Origin: Planctomycetota bacterium
GTDB taxonomy: Bacteria > Planctomycetota > UBA1135 > GCA-002686595
Direction of reading: 5' to 3'
DNA length: 64,000 nucleotides
NCBI GenBank assembly: GCA_016872795.1
Contig: VGYZ01000004.1
Span: 25,486 to 89,485 of the forward strand
Position numbers and translations under genes: made by a program. The notes under the pieces were generated by a model. That model was given only the letters and a program-made list of their open reading frames with translations. It did not search any database and was not told the DNA's origin. Of the stretch, positions 43,219-51,972 are shown piece after piece (the stretch's first letter is position 1; each line of letters opens with the position of its first letter).

Positions 43219-44316
43219 TCACTCGCGAGCGCCGCGGAGCTCGAGCTCACGGATCCGCGCCTTGAGCGCCTCGATCTGGGCCTGCAGCTGCTCGCCGCGA
43301 GCCGCGTGGTACACGCGCCCTTCTTCGCTCGACTGGTACGCGCCGCGCAGGTGCTCGCTGTAGGCGCGGGCTTCCGTCAGCTCCTGACGAACTCTGGCGA
43401 GGGTTTCCTCCACGCTCGCGTGCAGCCCCTGCCAGCGCTCCAGCTCGCGCCGGTAACTCTGGATCGTGCGCTCGCTCTCGCCGCGCACGGCGTGCCACCA
43501 GTTGCGCTCGCGATCGAAGTGCACGAGTTCCCCGAGCATGTCGAATGTCGCGCGCAGGGCACCCTCGGGAGCGACGGGCTTGGCGAGCAGTTCCTCCACG
43601 CGCGGCAGGCTCCGGCCGGCGAGAGCCGCGACGATCACATGGCGGTACACCGGCTCCGCGTGATCGGATGCGTACAGCTCGGCATTGTAGAAGCGCTGAA
43701 AATCCCGCGCGATCGGGCGCAGCGCCGGATCGTAGTCCATGTACATCGACAGGCACTGCAGCACGAGCCAGCGATCAAGGTTGCCGTGCGGGATCGAGAG
43801 CACGCGCGCGCCGCCGCGCTCGAGCTGCGCCTCGACGACCGCGCGCGCCGGAAGTCCGTGATGGCGATGCTCGTCGAGGTAGCGATGCCGCTCGCCGAGC
43901 TTGCGCTCGAGGAACTTCTGCAGCAATTCCTCGGCCTGCTCAACGCGCGGATGCGCGTACGGTCCCGCGAGAACCACCCAGCCGCGCGAGACTCGGCGCG
44001 CCTCCGACACGAACGCTTCGCGCAGCGGCACGGGAATGTGCTCGAGCGTGTCGAAGGCGCACACGGCGTCGAACGATGCGTCTTGGAATGGCAGACGACT
44101 GCCATCGCCGAGCACGAGCCCCGCGCTCGAGCTGGGCTCGACATCGACGAGGTCGATGCGTGCGTCGGGCAGGAATTCGCGCAGCACTGCCGTGCGTCCT
44201 CCGATGTCGAGCACGCGCAGTTGCGGACCATCGCCGCGCAGCTCGCGCAGCAGATCGGCCACCAGCCGATAGCGCTGGTACTGGTCGAATGGCAGGGCGA
44301 GTACGTCCGCGCTCAC
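43219..44316 (-). CDS. SAM methyltransferase with C-terminal coiled coil
   Basis: A 365-residue protein from GTG 44314-44316, overlapping the wzt stop by 4 nt. The N-terminal class I methyltransferase reads LRVLDIGGRTAVLREFL, VDVEPSS and VCAFDTLEHIPVPLREAFVSEARRVSRGWVVLAGP. The last ~90 residues are a Glu/Arg/Ala-rich coiled coil. In O-antigen clusters such enzymes methylate the sugar chain end to stop growth, and the coiled coil may measure length, as in WbdD-type proteins. That comparison is by context. It closes the leftward surface-polysaccharide export run. Confidence 0.82.
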   Translation of the reverse strand: MSADVLALPFDQYQRYRLVADLLRELRGDGPQLRVLDIGGRTAVLREFLPDARIDLVDVEPSSSAGLVLGDGSRLPFQDASFDAVCAFDTLEHIPVPLREAFVSEARRVSRGWVVLAGPYAHPRVEQAEELLQKFLERKLGERHRYLDEHRHHGLPARAVVEAQLERGGARVLSIPHGNLDRWLVLQCLSMYMDYDPALRPIARDFQRFYNAELYASDHAEPVYRHVIVAALAGRSLPRVEELLAKPVAPEGALRATFDMLGELVHFDRERNWWHAVRGESERTIQSYRRELERWQGLHASVEETLARVRQELTEARAYSEHLRGAYQSSEEGRVYHAARGEQLQAQIEALKARIRELELRGARE

Positions 44317-45611
44317 CGCTGCGACTCCAACTCCGAAGTCCCCGAGGGCCCGCGACGCGCCAGCATCCAGCGCGAGGGCACCTGAATCAGCCCGTGCTGG
44401 GCACGGTCGACATCGAGCACCTCGAAGGTGAGCACATGCTCGCGGTGGTCGATCGCCGTCGGCGAGGCCTTGGAGTGATCGTAGAGGAACAGGGTCAGGT
44501 AGTACTGCCCGTGGTTGAGCGGCATGCGCTCGACGAAGATCTCGACCTCGCCCTCGTCGCCCGGAACCACGCGCTGCAGCTCGATCGGCTGCTCGCGCCA
44601 CTGGTGGTTCGAGCCGTTCAGGTATGTCCCGTCCGTGCGATAGAGGCCGACACCGAAGACGGGATTGGCGCACACGCGGTGGGCCTTCCACGCCATGCGG
44701 ATCGAGTACGGGCGGCCGGTCTGGACCATGTGCGTCGGTGCCCGGTGCTCGTCGAGCATCTCGAAGTGCGTGACCTCGACCTCGCCCGAGCCCCAGCGCG
44801 GGTACTCGCTCTTCCGGCGGTGCACCATCGAGAGGCGCTCATTGCCGCGCGCCTTGGCGCGCTTCAGGTATGTGTCGGCGACTTGCTCGGCGGTACCTTG
44901 CTCGAGGATCTTGCCTTGATCCATCAGCACGACCCAATTGCACATCGATTTGATCGCGCCCATGTCGTGGCTGACGAACACCACCGTCTTGCCCTGCTCG
45001 CGAATCTCGTTGAGCCGATTCGTGCACTTGCCGCGGAAGTGCTCGTCCCCCACCGAGAGCGCCTCGTCGATGATCAAAATGTCGGGGTCGACGGTCGCGG
45101 CCACCGAGAAACCGAGGCGCACATACATCCCCGAGCTGTAGGTCTTGACTGGTCGGTCGATGAAGTCGCCGAGCTCGCTGAAGTCGACGATGCGCTGGAA
45201 CCGCTCCGCGGTCTCCTCGGGCGTCATGCCGAGGATCGCGCAGTTGAGCCGGATGTTCTCGCGGCCTGTGAACTCCGGATGGAAGCCGGCTCCGAGCTCG
45301 AGCAGCGAGGCGATACGCCCCTGCACTTCGACTCGACCCGTCGTCGGCGAGGTGATGCCCGTGAGCAACTTGAGCAGCGAGCTCTTGCCCGCGCCATTTT
45401 CGCCGATGATCCCGACCGTGCTGCCGTGTGGGATGTCGAGGTACACGCTCCGCACCGCCCAGAATTCCTGATAGCTGCGCGAATTGAAGATGACATCCCA
45501 CAGGCGATGGATGGGCTTGCGGTAGATGCGATAGCACTTCGAGAGATCCTCGGCGTAGAGCGCGCTCGAGCACTGGCGCCCGACGGCCCGCTCTGCGTTC
45601 TGGGTACTCAC
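44313..45611 (-). CDS. wzt: O-antigen-type ABC exporter ATPase with C-terminal carbohydrate-binding-like domain
   Basis: A 432-residue Wzt-type ATPase from GTG 45609-45611. It has Walker A GENGAGKSS, the Q-loop region ASLLELGAGFHPEFTGREN, signature YSSGM, Walker B ILIIDEALSVGD and switch HDMG. The extra ~170 residues after the ATPase (ARGNERLSMVHRRKSEYPRWGSGEVEVTHF ...) form a beta-sandwich Wzt C-terminal domain. In E. coli O9a this domain recognises the modified polysaccharide end, matching the adjacent methyltransferase. Only 7 bp separate it from wzm. Confidence 0.92.
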   Translation of the reverse strand: MSTQNAERAVGRQCSSALYAEDLSKCYRIYRKPIHRLWDVIFNSRSYQEFWAVRSVYLDIPHGSTVGIIGENGAGKSSLLKLLTGITSPTTGRVEVQGRIASLLELGAGFHPEFTGRENIRLNCAILGMTPEETAERFQRIVDFSELGDFIDRPVKTYSSGMYVRLGFSVAATVDPDILIIDEALSVGDEHFRGKCTNRLNEIREQGKTVVFVSHDMGAIKSMCNWVVLMDQGKILEQGTAEQVADTYLKRAKARGNERLSMVHRRKSEYPRWGSGEVEVTHFEMLDEHRAPTHMVQTGRPYSIRMAWKAHRVCANPVFGVGLYRTDGTYLNGSNHQWREQPIELQRVVPGDEGEVEIFVERMPLNHGQYYLTLFLYDHSKASPTAIDHREHVLTFEVLDVDRAQHGLIQVPSRWMLARRGPSGTSELESQR

Positions 45612-45618
45612 GGTGCGC

Positions 45619-46494
45619 CTAGATGAAGTCCGCGAAGCGGTGCTGGGCCTTGAAGAAGAAGCGCGTTCCAAGCCACAGCGATGCCAGCGCCACGAGCGCG
45701 AGCTTGGCGAGCACGAGCGGCTGTGGCCAGTGCCCGAACAGGATCGTGCCGCGGTACGCATCCACCAGCCACGCCATCGGGTTCAGGTCCACCACCCAGC
45801 CGTAGCCGCCCTCGCGCACGAGCGACTCCGGATAGAAGATCGGCGTGCCGAACATCCAGATGGTGATCAGGGCCGATGTGACATGGCCGACATCGCGAAT
45901 GAGCAGATTGAGCGTCGCCAGCAGATATCCCAGCCCGACGGAGAAACCGACCTGCAAGGCGAGCAAGAGCGGCACGCTCAGGAACGAGAGTCCCAATCGC
46001 AGCGGCTCGAATGGAGACTTCCCGGCCTCTGGAATCCAGTCCGCCGACGCCGGGTCTGCAGCGGGGAAGGCGTAACCAAACACCAGCATTCCCAGCAGCA
46101 CGAACGCGAGACCGATCAGCAAGTTGACCAGTGCCGACATCGAAATGTAGGCGGGCAAGATCTCGCTGGGAAACACGACCTTCTTGATCAGACTGCCGTT
46201 TTCGACCAGCGTTCCCGTGCAGCGCGAGACGATCTCCGCATGACAGCCCCAGGTGACGATGCCGAGGTACATCATCAAGACGACCTGCGAATCGGGCTGA
46301 AAATCGCTCCAGCGACTCTTCAGCACGAAGCGGAACACGAAGGTGTAGGTCGCGAGGCTGAGCAGCGGGTTGACCAGCGACCAGAAGAACCCGACCGTCG
46401 ATCCGATGTAGCGGCCCTTCAGGTCCTTCTCGACGAAGTTCTTCACCAGCGGAGCGTGGCGACGCAACGAGTGGTAGAGGCGCACGAGCTCCAT
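45619..46494 (-). CDS. wzm: ABC-2 type polysaccharide export permease
   Basis: A 291-residue integral membrane protein of the ABC-2 type family. It has a cytosolic N-terminal helix (LYHSLRRHAPLVKNFVEKDLKGRYIGSTVGFFWSLVNPLL) and about six transmembrane helices. The loop LVENGSLIKKVVFPSEILP and the segment ITIWMFGTPIFYPESL are Wzm hallmarks. With the next gene (wzt) it forms the transporter that moves O-antigen-like or capsule chains across the inner membrane. ATG 46492-46494 lies 2 bp after the arginase stop. Confidence 0.93.
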   Translation of the reverse strand: MELVRLYHSLRRHAPLVKNFVEKDLKGRYIGSTVGFFWSLVNPLLSLATYTFVFRFVLKSRWSDFQPDSQVVLMMYLGIVTWGCHAEIVSRCTGTLVENGSLIKKVVFPSEILPAYISMSALVNLLIGLAFVLLGMLVFGYAFPAADPASADWIPEAGKSPFEPLRLGLSFLSVPLLLALQVGFSVGLGYLLATLNLLIRDVGHVTSALITIWMFGTPIFYPESLVREGGYGWVVDLNPMAWLVDAYRGTILFGHWPQPLVLAKLALVALASLWLGTRFFFKAQHRFADFI

Positions 46495-46496
46495 GG

Positions 46497-47408
46497 CTAG
46501 ATGATGCGTTTCCCCATCGCGGAGAGAGCCAATTGCACGGCGAACTCGGCCGTCTTGTTGCGTTCGTCGAGTATCGGGTTGATCTCGGTGATCTCGAGGC
46601 CGAGCAGCTTGCCCGACTCGAACGCGTGCTCCATCACGAGGTGCGACTCGCGCAGGTTGGTTCCGCCCGCGACCGGAGTGCCGACGCCCGGCGCGACATT
46701 GGGATCCGTTCCGTCCATGTCGAAGGACAGGTGAAAGCCACAGGTGCCGTCCATCGCGATCGCGAGCGCGCGGCGCATGATCTCGCTCATGCCCCACATG
46801 TCGATGTCGCGCATCGTGAAGACCTTCACGCCGGTCGACTTGATCTCCTCGCGCTCGAACTGGTCGAGATCGCGAACGCCGACGATCACCGCATTGCGCG
46901 GCTCGACCATCGGAACCACATCGCCCAGGCCGACGAGCTCTGGCGCGCCGCGCCCGAGAATCGCGGCGCACGGCATGCCGTGAATGTTGCCGGACGGCGA
47001 GGTTTCCGGCGTGTTCATGTCGCCGTGAGCGTCGAACCAGATCAGCCCGACGCGCTGGCTGCGGCGGTGGTGGTACGAGCTGATCGCAGCGACGGTTCCG
47101 ACGGCAATCGAGTGATCACCACCGATGACGAGCGGGAACACGCCGTCCTCGAGCACCTTCTCGACCTTCACGCGCAAGCGCTGGCAGGCGCGCGAAATCT
47201 CGCCCAGAAAGCGCGCGCGCGGATCGCGCGGCTCGCGCGACTCGGGCGCGGGCACCGCGAGGTTGCCGCGATCCTCGTACGCCAGTCCGAGGCGGCGAAT
47301 GCCGTCCTCGAGTCCCGCGATGCGAATCGCGCTCGGCCCCATGTCCACGCCACGGCGTCCCCCGCCGAGGTCCATGGGCACGCCGATCATCGCCACCTTG
47401 TTCAACAT
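46497..47408 (-). CDS. rocF: Arginase
   Basis: A 303-residue ureohydrolase that splits arginine into ornithine and urea. Metal motifs: GGDHSIAVG, DAHGDMNTPETSPSGNIHGMP and SFDMDGTDPNVAPGVGTPVAGG. The length and the SPSGNIHGM loop fit arginase rather than agmatinase. It is followed 2 bp later by wzm and is preceded, across 37 bp, by the HEAT-repeat gene. It is therefore probably part of the same transcript; its link to polysaccharide export is unclear. Confidence 0.92.
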   Translation of the reverse strand: MLNKVAMIGVPMDLGGGRRGVDMGPSAIRIAGLEDGIRRLGLAYEDRGNLAVPAPESREPRDPRARFLGEISRACQRLRVKVEKVLEDGVFPLVIGGDHSIAVGTVAAISSYHHRRSQRVGLIWFDAHGDMNTPETSPSGNIHGMPCAAILGRGAPELVGLGDVVPMVEPRNAVIVGVRDLDQFEREEIKSTGVKVFTMRDIDMWGMSEIMRRALAIAMDGTCGFHLSFDMDGTDPNVAPGVGTPVAGGTNLRESHLVMEHAFESGKLLGLEITEINPILDERNKTAEFAVQLALSAMGKRII

Positions 47409-47445
47409 GCTGGGTTTCCGGGTGAGCTGCGCCGCGAGCGCGTCC

Positions 47446-49308
47446 CTAGTGCGTTCGTGCCCCGAGTGCGCCGAGCACGGCGCCCTGCAAGCCGGGCTCC
47501 GCGGGACCGATGCGACTGCCGAGCCACTCGACCTCCGCGAGTCCGCCCCACTCACCCAAGGCGAAGCCGACACGACGCAGGTCGCGCGCGCTGATGGCCG
47601 GCGGCGGACGCTGCAGCTCCATGCGCAGGGCATCCATGCCGGCCGCCTCGATCCACAGCGCGGCCGCGAGCACGCTGCGATTCCACGGCTCGCTCCACAC
47701 GGTCGAGCGCAACAGGGGCACGATCTCCGCGTCGCCTGATCGCACGAGCGCACAGGCGAGCTCCACATCGATGTCGATCTCGTCGCCGAGCGGGAACAGC
47801 GTGCGCATCAACGCGAGGTCCGCGGCTCCCGGCTGCTTTCCGAGCGCTTCGACCGCCAAGCGTGCGGACTCGCCCGCAGGACGCTGCGAGAGCAGGTACT
47901 CGCGCACGACATCGCGCGAGGGCTCGTAGCCGCCGAGCAACAACTCGCTCGCCAGCCGCACCTTGGCACCGGCAGGGAGGCGCGGCAGGAGCTCCACGGC
48001 AAGACCGCGGACACTCGGCTCTCCGCCGCAGCGCGAGAGCGCCTCCAACACCGAGCCGGCATCTGGGTGCAGTTCCAGCGCGCGCTCCCCGGCGAGCCCC
48101 GCACGTTCGCGCAGCGTGGCCAGCGCGCTCGAGTCCCCGAGCCGCAATCGCGCCACGAGCGCCGTCGAACGCACCAGTGGATCGAGGTCGAGCTCGAGCG
48201 CCGAAAGATCGGACACATACGAAGGATCGCGAGCACCGCCGATCGCTTCCGCCGCCAGTGCGCGTTCGCGCGCATCGGCCGAACGCAGCTGCAGCTCGAG
48301 CAGCTTGAGCGAGTGATCTGCTCCGGCGCGCGCGAGCAGCGCCGTCGCGTGCGGACGAACCGACAGGACGCTCCACGCCCGGCGCAGCAGCGGCTCCGTG
48401 CGCGCCTCGAGTCGCTCGCGAGCGATCTCGTCGACCAGAATGCGCCACTCTTCGTCGCTCGAGGGCTGGAACAGGCCCGCCTCCACGAGCTGTGCGAGCT
48501 GTTCGGGAATCGCGCGCACGACGCCGCGCAGGCGTTCCGGCGGCACCCCCGCGAGCGCGATCTCGAGGAAGTGGTCCGCCACGCCACGCCGGCTGAGCAG
48601 CGCGGCGGAGCGGTAGACCACGCGGTTCAAGAACCTCTGGTTGCGAACCAGATCCTCGAGCAGGAGGCTCTCCCAGGCCTGCCCGTCGACGAGTCCGTGC
48701 GCTCGCGCAGCCTCGAAACGCACATCGAGGTACGCGCGCGCCAACTCGCTCTCCTGCGGCGGCGTCGCGCGCCATGCCAGCGCCGCGCGCGCACCGAGGG
48801 CGGCGGGGCCGTCGTCGCCGTGCGCCAATCGCTCGAGCGCCGACAGCGCGGCAGCCGTGCCGTTGAGGCCCAGCGCGAACGCTCCAGCTTCCGCGACCTG
48901 CGGCACCTTGCGACCCGCCAAGTCGAGCAGCTGCGGCAGGTCGCGCGCATCCGCGTACAGGCCGAGCGCCCAGATGGCTGCGCGCTTGAGCTCCGGATCC
49001 TTCTCAGCGGTGAGCTCGATCACGCGCGTGCGACCTTGAGACTCCCGCGCGGCGCCGAGCGCGAGCACCGCCGCCGCTCGCCGCGCGGGCGCAGCGGAAC
49101 GATCGTCGAGCACGGCCAAGGCGCTGCTCGCCGTTCCCCTGCCCAACGAGCAGCGCGCGTCGCGCGCGCACAGCTCCGGCCACGCCGACGCCTTCAGCAG
49201 CTCCACGCGCGCGGGCACGACGGCCTCGTCCCGCGCGTCCTGCGCGGGGAGTCCAGCCAGCGAGGCGAACAGGGCTAGGATCGCTAACATGCGGGCGCGG
49301 CCCTTCAT
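47446..49308 (-). CDS. Secreted HEAT-repeat protein
   Basis: A 620-residue protein with a signal peptide (MKGRARMLAILALFASLAGLPAQ); ATG 49290 is an alternative start. Much of the rest consists of HEAT/PBS-lyase-like repeats, with patterns such as AAVLALGAA, KRAAIWALGLYADARDLPQLLDLA and AALSALERLAHGDDGPAALGARAALA. These make a helical solenoid for protein binding. No catalytic domain was seen. It stands first in the leftward arginase-wzm-wzt-methyltransferase run. A second secreted HEAT protein is encoded at 57557. Confidence 0.8.
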   Translation of the reverse strand: MKGRARMLAILALFASLAGLPAQDARDEAVVPARVELLKASAWPELCARDARCSLGRGTASSALAVLDDRSAAPARRAAAVLALGAARESQGRTRVIELTAEKDPELKRAAIWALGLYADARDLPQLLDLAGRKVPQVAEAGAFALGLNGTAAALSALERLAHGDDGPAALGARAALAWRATPPQESELARAYLDVRFEAARAHGLVDGQAWESLLLEDLVRNQRFLNRVVYRSAALLSRRGVADHFLEIALAGVPPERLRGVVRAIPEQLAQLVEAGLFQPSSDEEWRILVDEIARERLEARTEPLLRRAWSVLSVRPHATALLARAGADHSLKLLELQLRSADARERALAAEAIGGARDPSYVSDLSALELDLDPLVRSTALVARLRLGDSSALATLRERAGLAGERALELHPDAGSVLEALSRCGGEPSVRGLAVELLPRLPAGAKVRLASELLLGGYEPSRDVVREYLLSQRPAGESARLAVEALGKQPGAADLALMRTLFPLGDEIDIDVELACALVRSGDAEIVPLLRSTVWSEPWNRSVLAAALWIEAAGMDALRMELQRPPPAISARDLRRVGFALGEWGGLAEVEWLGSRIGPAEPGLQGAVLGALGARTH

Positions 49309-49443
49309 CGGCTGACGGAGGCCACCCGCCCCCTGGAATGGGGCCGACGGTCCTGCAACCGGAGCACGATCCTAGCGGGCCCAGAACCGTGTTCCAGATC
49401 CTCCCAACGGACCGTCACACCGAGTCCGTCACCGCACCCTGCA

Positions 49444-49460
49444 CGGGAAGTTTCTTCCCG
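49444..49460 (-). terminator. Hairpin terminator of the phosphohexomutase gene
   Basis: CGGGAAG and CTTCCCG are perfect complements around a TTT loop, about 29 bp past the leftward stop. There is no T-tract. Confidence 0.5.
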
Positions 49461-49488
49461 CCCCGTTGCTTCCCAACGCAGGGACGCC

Positions 49489-50844
49489 CTAGTGATCGAC
49501 GGGCGTGCCGAGCAGGCCCACGAGCTCCGCCTTGCGCTGGTCACGGATCGCGGCCGTGCGCGCCTCGAGATTCAGGCGCAGGAGGGGCTCGGTGTTCGAC
49601 GCCCGCACATTGAACCACCACCAGTCGGGCGAGCGCAAGTCGCCGAACTCGACCGTGATGCCGTCGAGCATGTCCTGCCGCCCAGCCTTGTACTTCTCGC
49701 GCAGGCGCGCGATCGCACCTTCCTTGTCCTCGACATGGAAGTTGATCTCGCCGCTCGCGTGGTAGCGACGCAAGCCCCGAGCACGCTTGGAAAGCGAGTC
49801 CGAACCGCGCGAGAGCATCGACAGGGCGCTCACGAAGGCGATCTCGCCCGAATCGCACACATAGTTGTCCGCGAAGTAGAAGTGCCCCGAGAGCTCGCCA
49901 CCGAAGATGGCGCCGTTCTGGCGCATGGTCGCCTTGATGAACGAGTGCCCGACGCGGTCGCGCACGGCGCTGCCGCCGGATTGCTCGATCTCCTCCTTCA
50001 CGACCCACGACGAGCGCAGGTCATAGACCACGGGCTTGCCCGGCTTCTCGCGCAACATCTCGCGCGCGAGCAGCGCCGTCATCAGGTCCGCCGAGAGCGT
50101 CTCTCCCGTGTCGTCGACGAAGCAGCAGCGATCCGCGTCGCCGTCGAAGGCGATGCCGGCGTCGGCCTTGTGCTGGGCGAGCAGCGCCTTCACGTCGCGC
50201 AGATTCTCTTCCTTGAGCGGATTCGCCTCGTGGTTGGGGAATGTGCCGTCGAGCCGCATGAAGAGCGTGTGCGCCGTGACATTCTTCAGGCGCGCGAGGA
50301 TCGGCGGCAGCGTGTGGGCAGCCATGCCGTTCGCGACATCGACCGCGACCGTGAGCGGGCGCTCGATCTTCGCGAAGCGCACGACGTGCTCGGCGTACTT
50401 CTCGAGCAGCTCGACCTTCGTCAGCGTGCCACGCCGCGCCGCGACCGGAGGCTGCGCCTCCGCGACCATACGCTCGATGTCCAAGATCCCGTTGGCGGCC
50501 GAGATCGGGCGCGCGCCGCGCGAGCACAGCTTCATGCCGTTGTACTCGCCCGGATTGTGGCTCGCGGTCACATTGAGGCCGCCGTCGACATCCTGCGAGC
50601 CGATGCCGAAGTACGCCATCGGCGTCGAGCACAGGCCCATGTCGACCACATCGCAACCCGCGTCGCGAAGGCCCTCGATCACCGCGGCCTGCAGCTCCGG
50701 CGAGTGGGTGCGCATGTCGCGCCCGACCGCCAAGCGCTGCGCCTTCAGCAGACGAGCAAAGGCGTTGCCGATCTTGCGCCCGAGCGGCGCGTCGAGCTCC
50801 TTGGGGTACTTGCCGCGGATGTCGTAAGCCTTGAAGATGCCCAT
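49489..50844 (-). CDS. manB: Phosphomannomutase / phosphoglucomutase
   Basis: A 451-residue alpha-D-phosphohexomutase, starting FKAYDIRGKYP. It has the catalytic serine loop TASHNPGEYNG, the metal loop DGDADRC, the sugar-binding loop GGELSGHFYF and the phosphate-binding loop RASNTEPLLRLNLEA. It interconverts 1- and 6-phosphates of mannose and/or glucose, feeding nucleotide sugars for the surface polysaccharide whose exporter lies 4 kb away. The start is fixed by the family N-terminus (MGIFKAYDIRG). It lies 68 bp beyond the threonine aldolase stop. Confidence 0.94.
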   Translation of the reverse strand: MGIFKAYDIRGKYPKELDAPLGRKIGNAFARLLKAQRLAVGRDMRTHSPELQAAVIEGLRDAGCDVVDMGLCSTPMAYFGIGSQDVDGGLNVTASHNPGEYNGMKLCSRGARPISAANGILDIERMVAEAQPPVAARRGTLTKVELLEKYAEHVVRFAKIERPLTVAVDVANGMAAHTLPPILARLKNVTAHTLFMRLDGTFPNHEANPLKEENLRDVKALLAQHKADAGIAFDGDADRCCFVDDTGETLSADLMTALLAREMLREKPGKPVVYDLRSSWVVKEEIEQSGGSAVRDRVGHSFIKATMRQNGAIFGGELSGHFYFADNYVCDSGEIAFVSALSMLSRGSDSLSKRARGLRRYHASGEINFHVEDKEGAIARLREKYKAGRQDMLDGITVEFGDLRSPDWWWFNVRASNTEPLLRLNLEARTAAIRDQRKAELVGLLGTPVDH

Positions 50845-50912
50845 GGTCGTGAGGTGGCGGGGTCGTGGGGGTCAGGCGTGAACGGGAAGCCGAGGCCGCG
50901 GCGAGCGCGACG

Positions 50913-51959
50913 TCAGCCGAGGAGCTCCTCGAGCGCGACGACCACGCGGGCGACGTCCTCGATCGAGACATCGAGGTGCGTGACGAAGCGCAGGGTGGTC
51001 GCGTCTTGCGGCAGCACGAGCACATGGCGCTCGCGCAGCGCCGCCATGAGCGACTCCGGCGTGTGACGCGGATGCGTGACCCGCGCCATGACGATGTTGC
51101 TCTCGATCGTGTTCGGAGAGCACTCGAGCCCGTCGAAGCCGTCGAGCACGCTGGCGAGCTCGCGCGCGAGCTCATGGTCTTTGGCGAGCCGCGCGATGTT
51201 GTGCTCGAGCGCGTACAGCCCCGCCGCGGCGAGCACGCCCGACTGGCGCATCCAGCCGCCGAGGCGCTTGCGCACGAGCCGCGCGCGCTCGAGGAACTCG
51301 CGCGGACCGGCGATCAGCGAACCCACCGGACAGCCGAGCCCCTTCGAGAGACACAGCGACACCGAGTCCGCGCAGGCCGCGTACTCGCGCGCCGGGACGC
51401 CTGACGCCACCACGGCGTTCATGAGCCGCGCGCCGTCCATGTGCACCGCAATGCCCTGCTCGCGCGCGAGCGCGTGGATCGCGCGCAGGTGCCCGAGCGG
51501 CACCACGCGCCCGCCCGGCCCGGCGCCCGAGCCCATGAAGGTCTGCTCGACGCACACGAGCGTCGTACGCGGACAGTGCAGCGAACGCAGGCGAATCGAA
51601 CGCCGCAGTTCGTCGAGCGGCAGTCGCCCGTCCTCCGCGACGATGGTCGTCGATTGCACACCGTGCAGCGCCCCGGCCGCGCCGGCCTCCCACTGCACCA
51701 TGTGCGCGCTGCGCTCGAGCAGGAGCTCGTCTCCGTGGCGCGTCCACGAACCCACCGCGACCGAGTTCGCCATGGTGCCCGAAGGCACGAACCACGCGCC
51801 GTCCTTGCCGAGCAGATCCGCCACGCGCCGCTCGAGCGCGGCCACGGTCGGGTCGCCGTCGAGCACATCGTCGCCGATGTCCGCGCGGAACATCGCTTCG
51901 AGCATGTCGCGCGACGGACGCGTGACCGTGTCGCTGCGGAAGTCGGAGACGCGCATCAT
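50913..51959 (-). CDS. ltaE: Low-specificity threonine aldolase
   Basis: A 348-residue PLP enzyme splitting threonine (and beta-hydroxy amino acids) to glycine and an aldehyde. Family motifs: DFRSDTVTRPSRDML, GDDVLDGDPTVAALE, AVHMDGARLMNAVVASGV and the PLP lysine in LCLSKGLGCPVGS. The C-terminus (LRFVTHLDVSIEDV) also fits. It starts at ATG 51957-51959 (the preceding two codons are both Met), 13 bp after the aminotransferase stop, so the two are likely co-transcribed. Confidence 0.93.
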   Translation of the reverse strand: MMRVSDFRSDTVTRPSRDMLEAMFRADIGDDVLDGDPTVAALERRVADLLGKDGAWFVPSGTMANSVAVGSWTRHGDELLLERSAHMVQWEAGAAGALHGVQSTTIVAEDGRLPLDELRRSIRLRSLHCPRTTLVCVEQTFMGSGAGPGGRVVPLGHLRAIHALAREQGIAVHMDGARLMNAVVASGVPAREYAACADSVSLCLSKGLGCPVGSLIAGPREFLERARLVRKRLGGWMRQSGVLAAAGLYALEHNIARLAKDHELARELASVLDGFDGLECSPNTIESNIVMARVTHPRHTPESLMAALRERHVLVLPQDATTLRFVTHLDVSIEDVARVVVALEELLG

Positions 51960-51972
51960 CGCGGCTCGAGCG

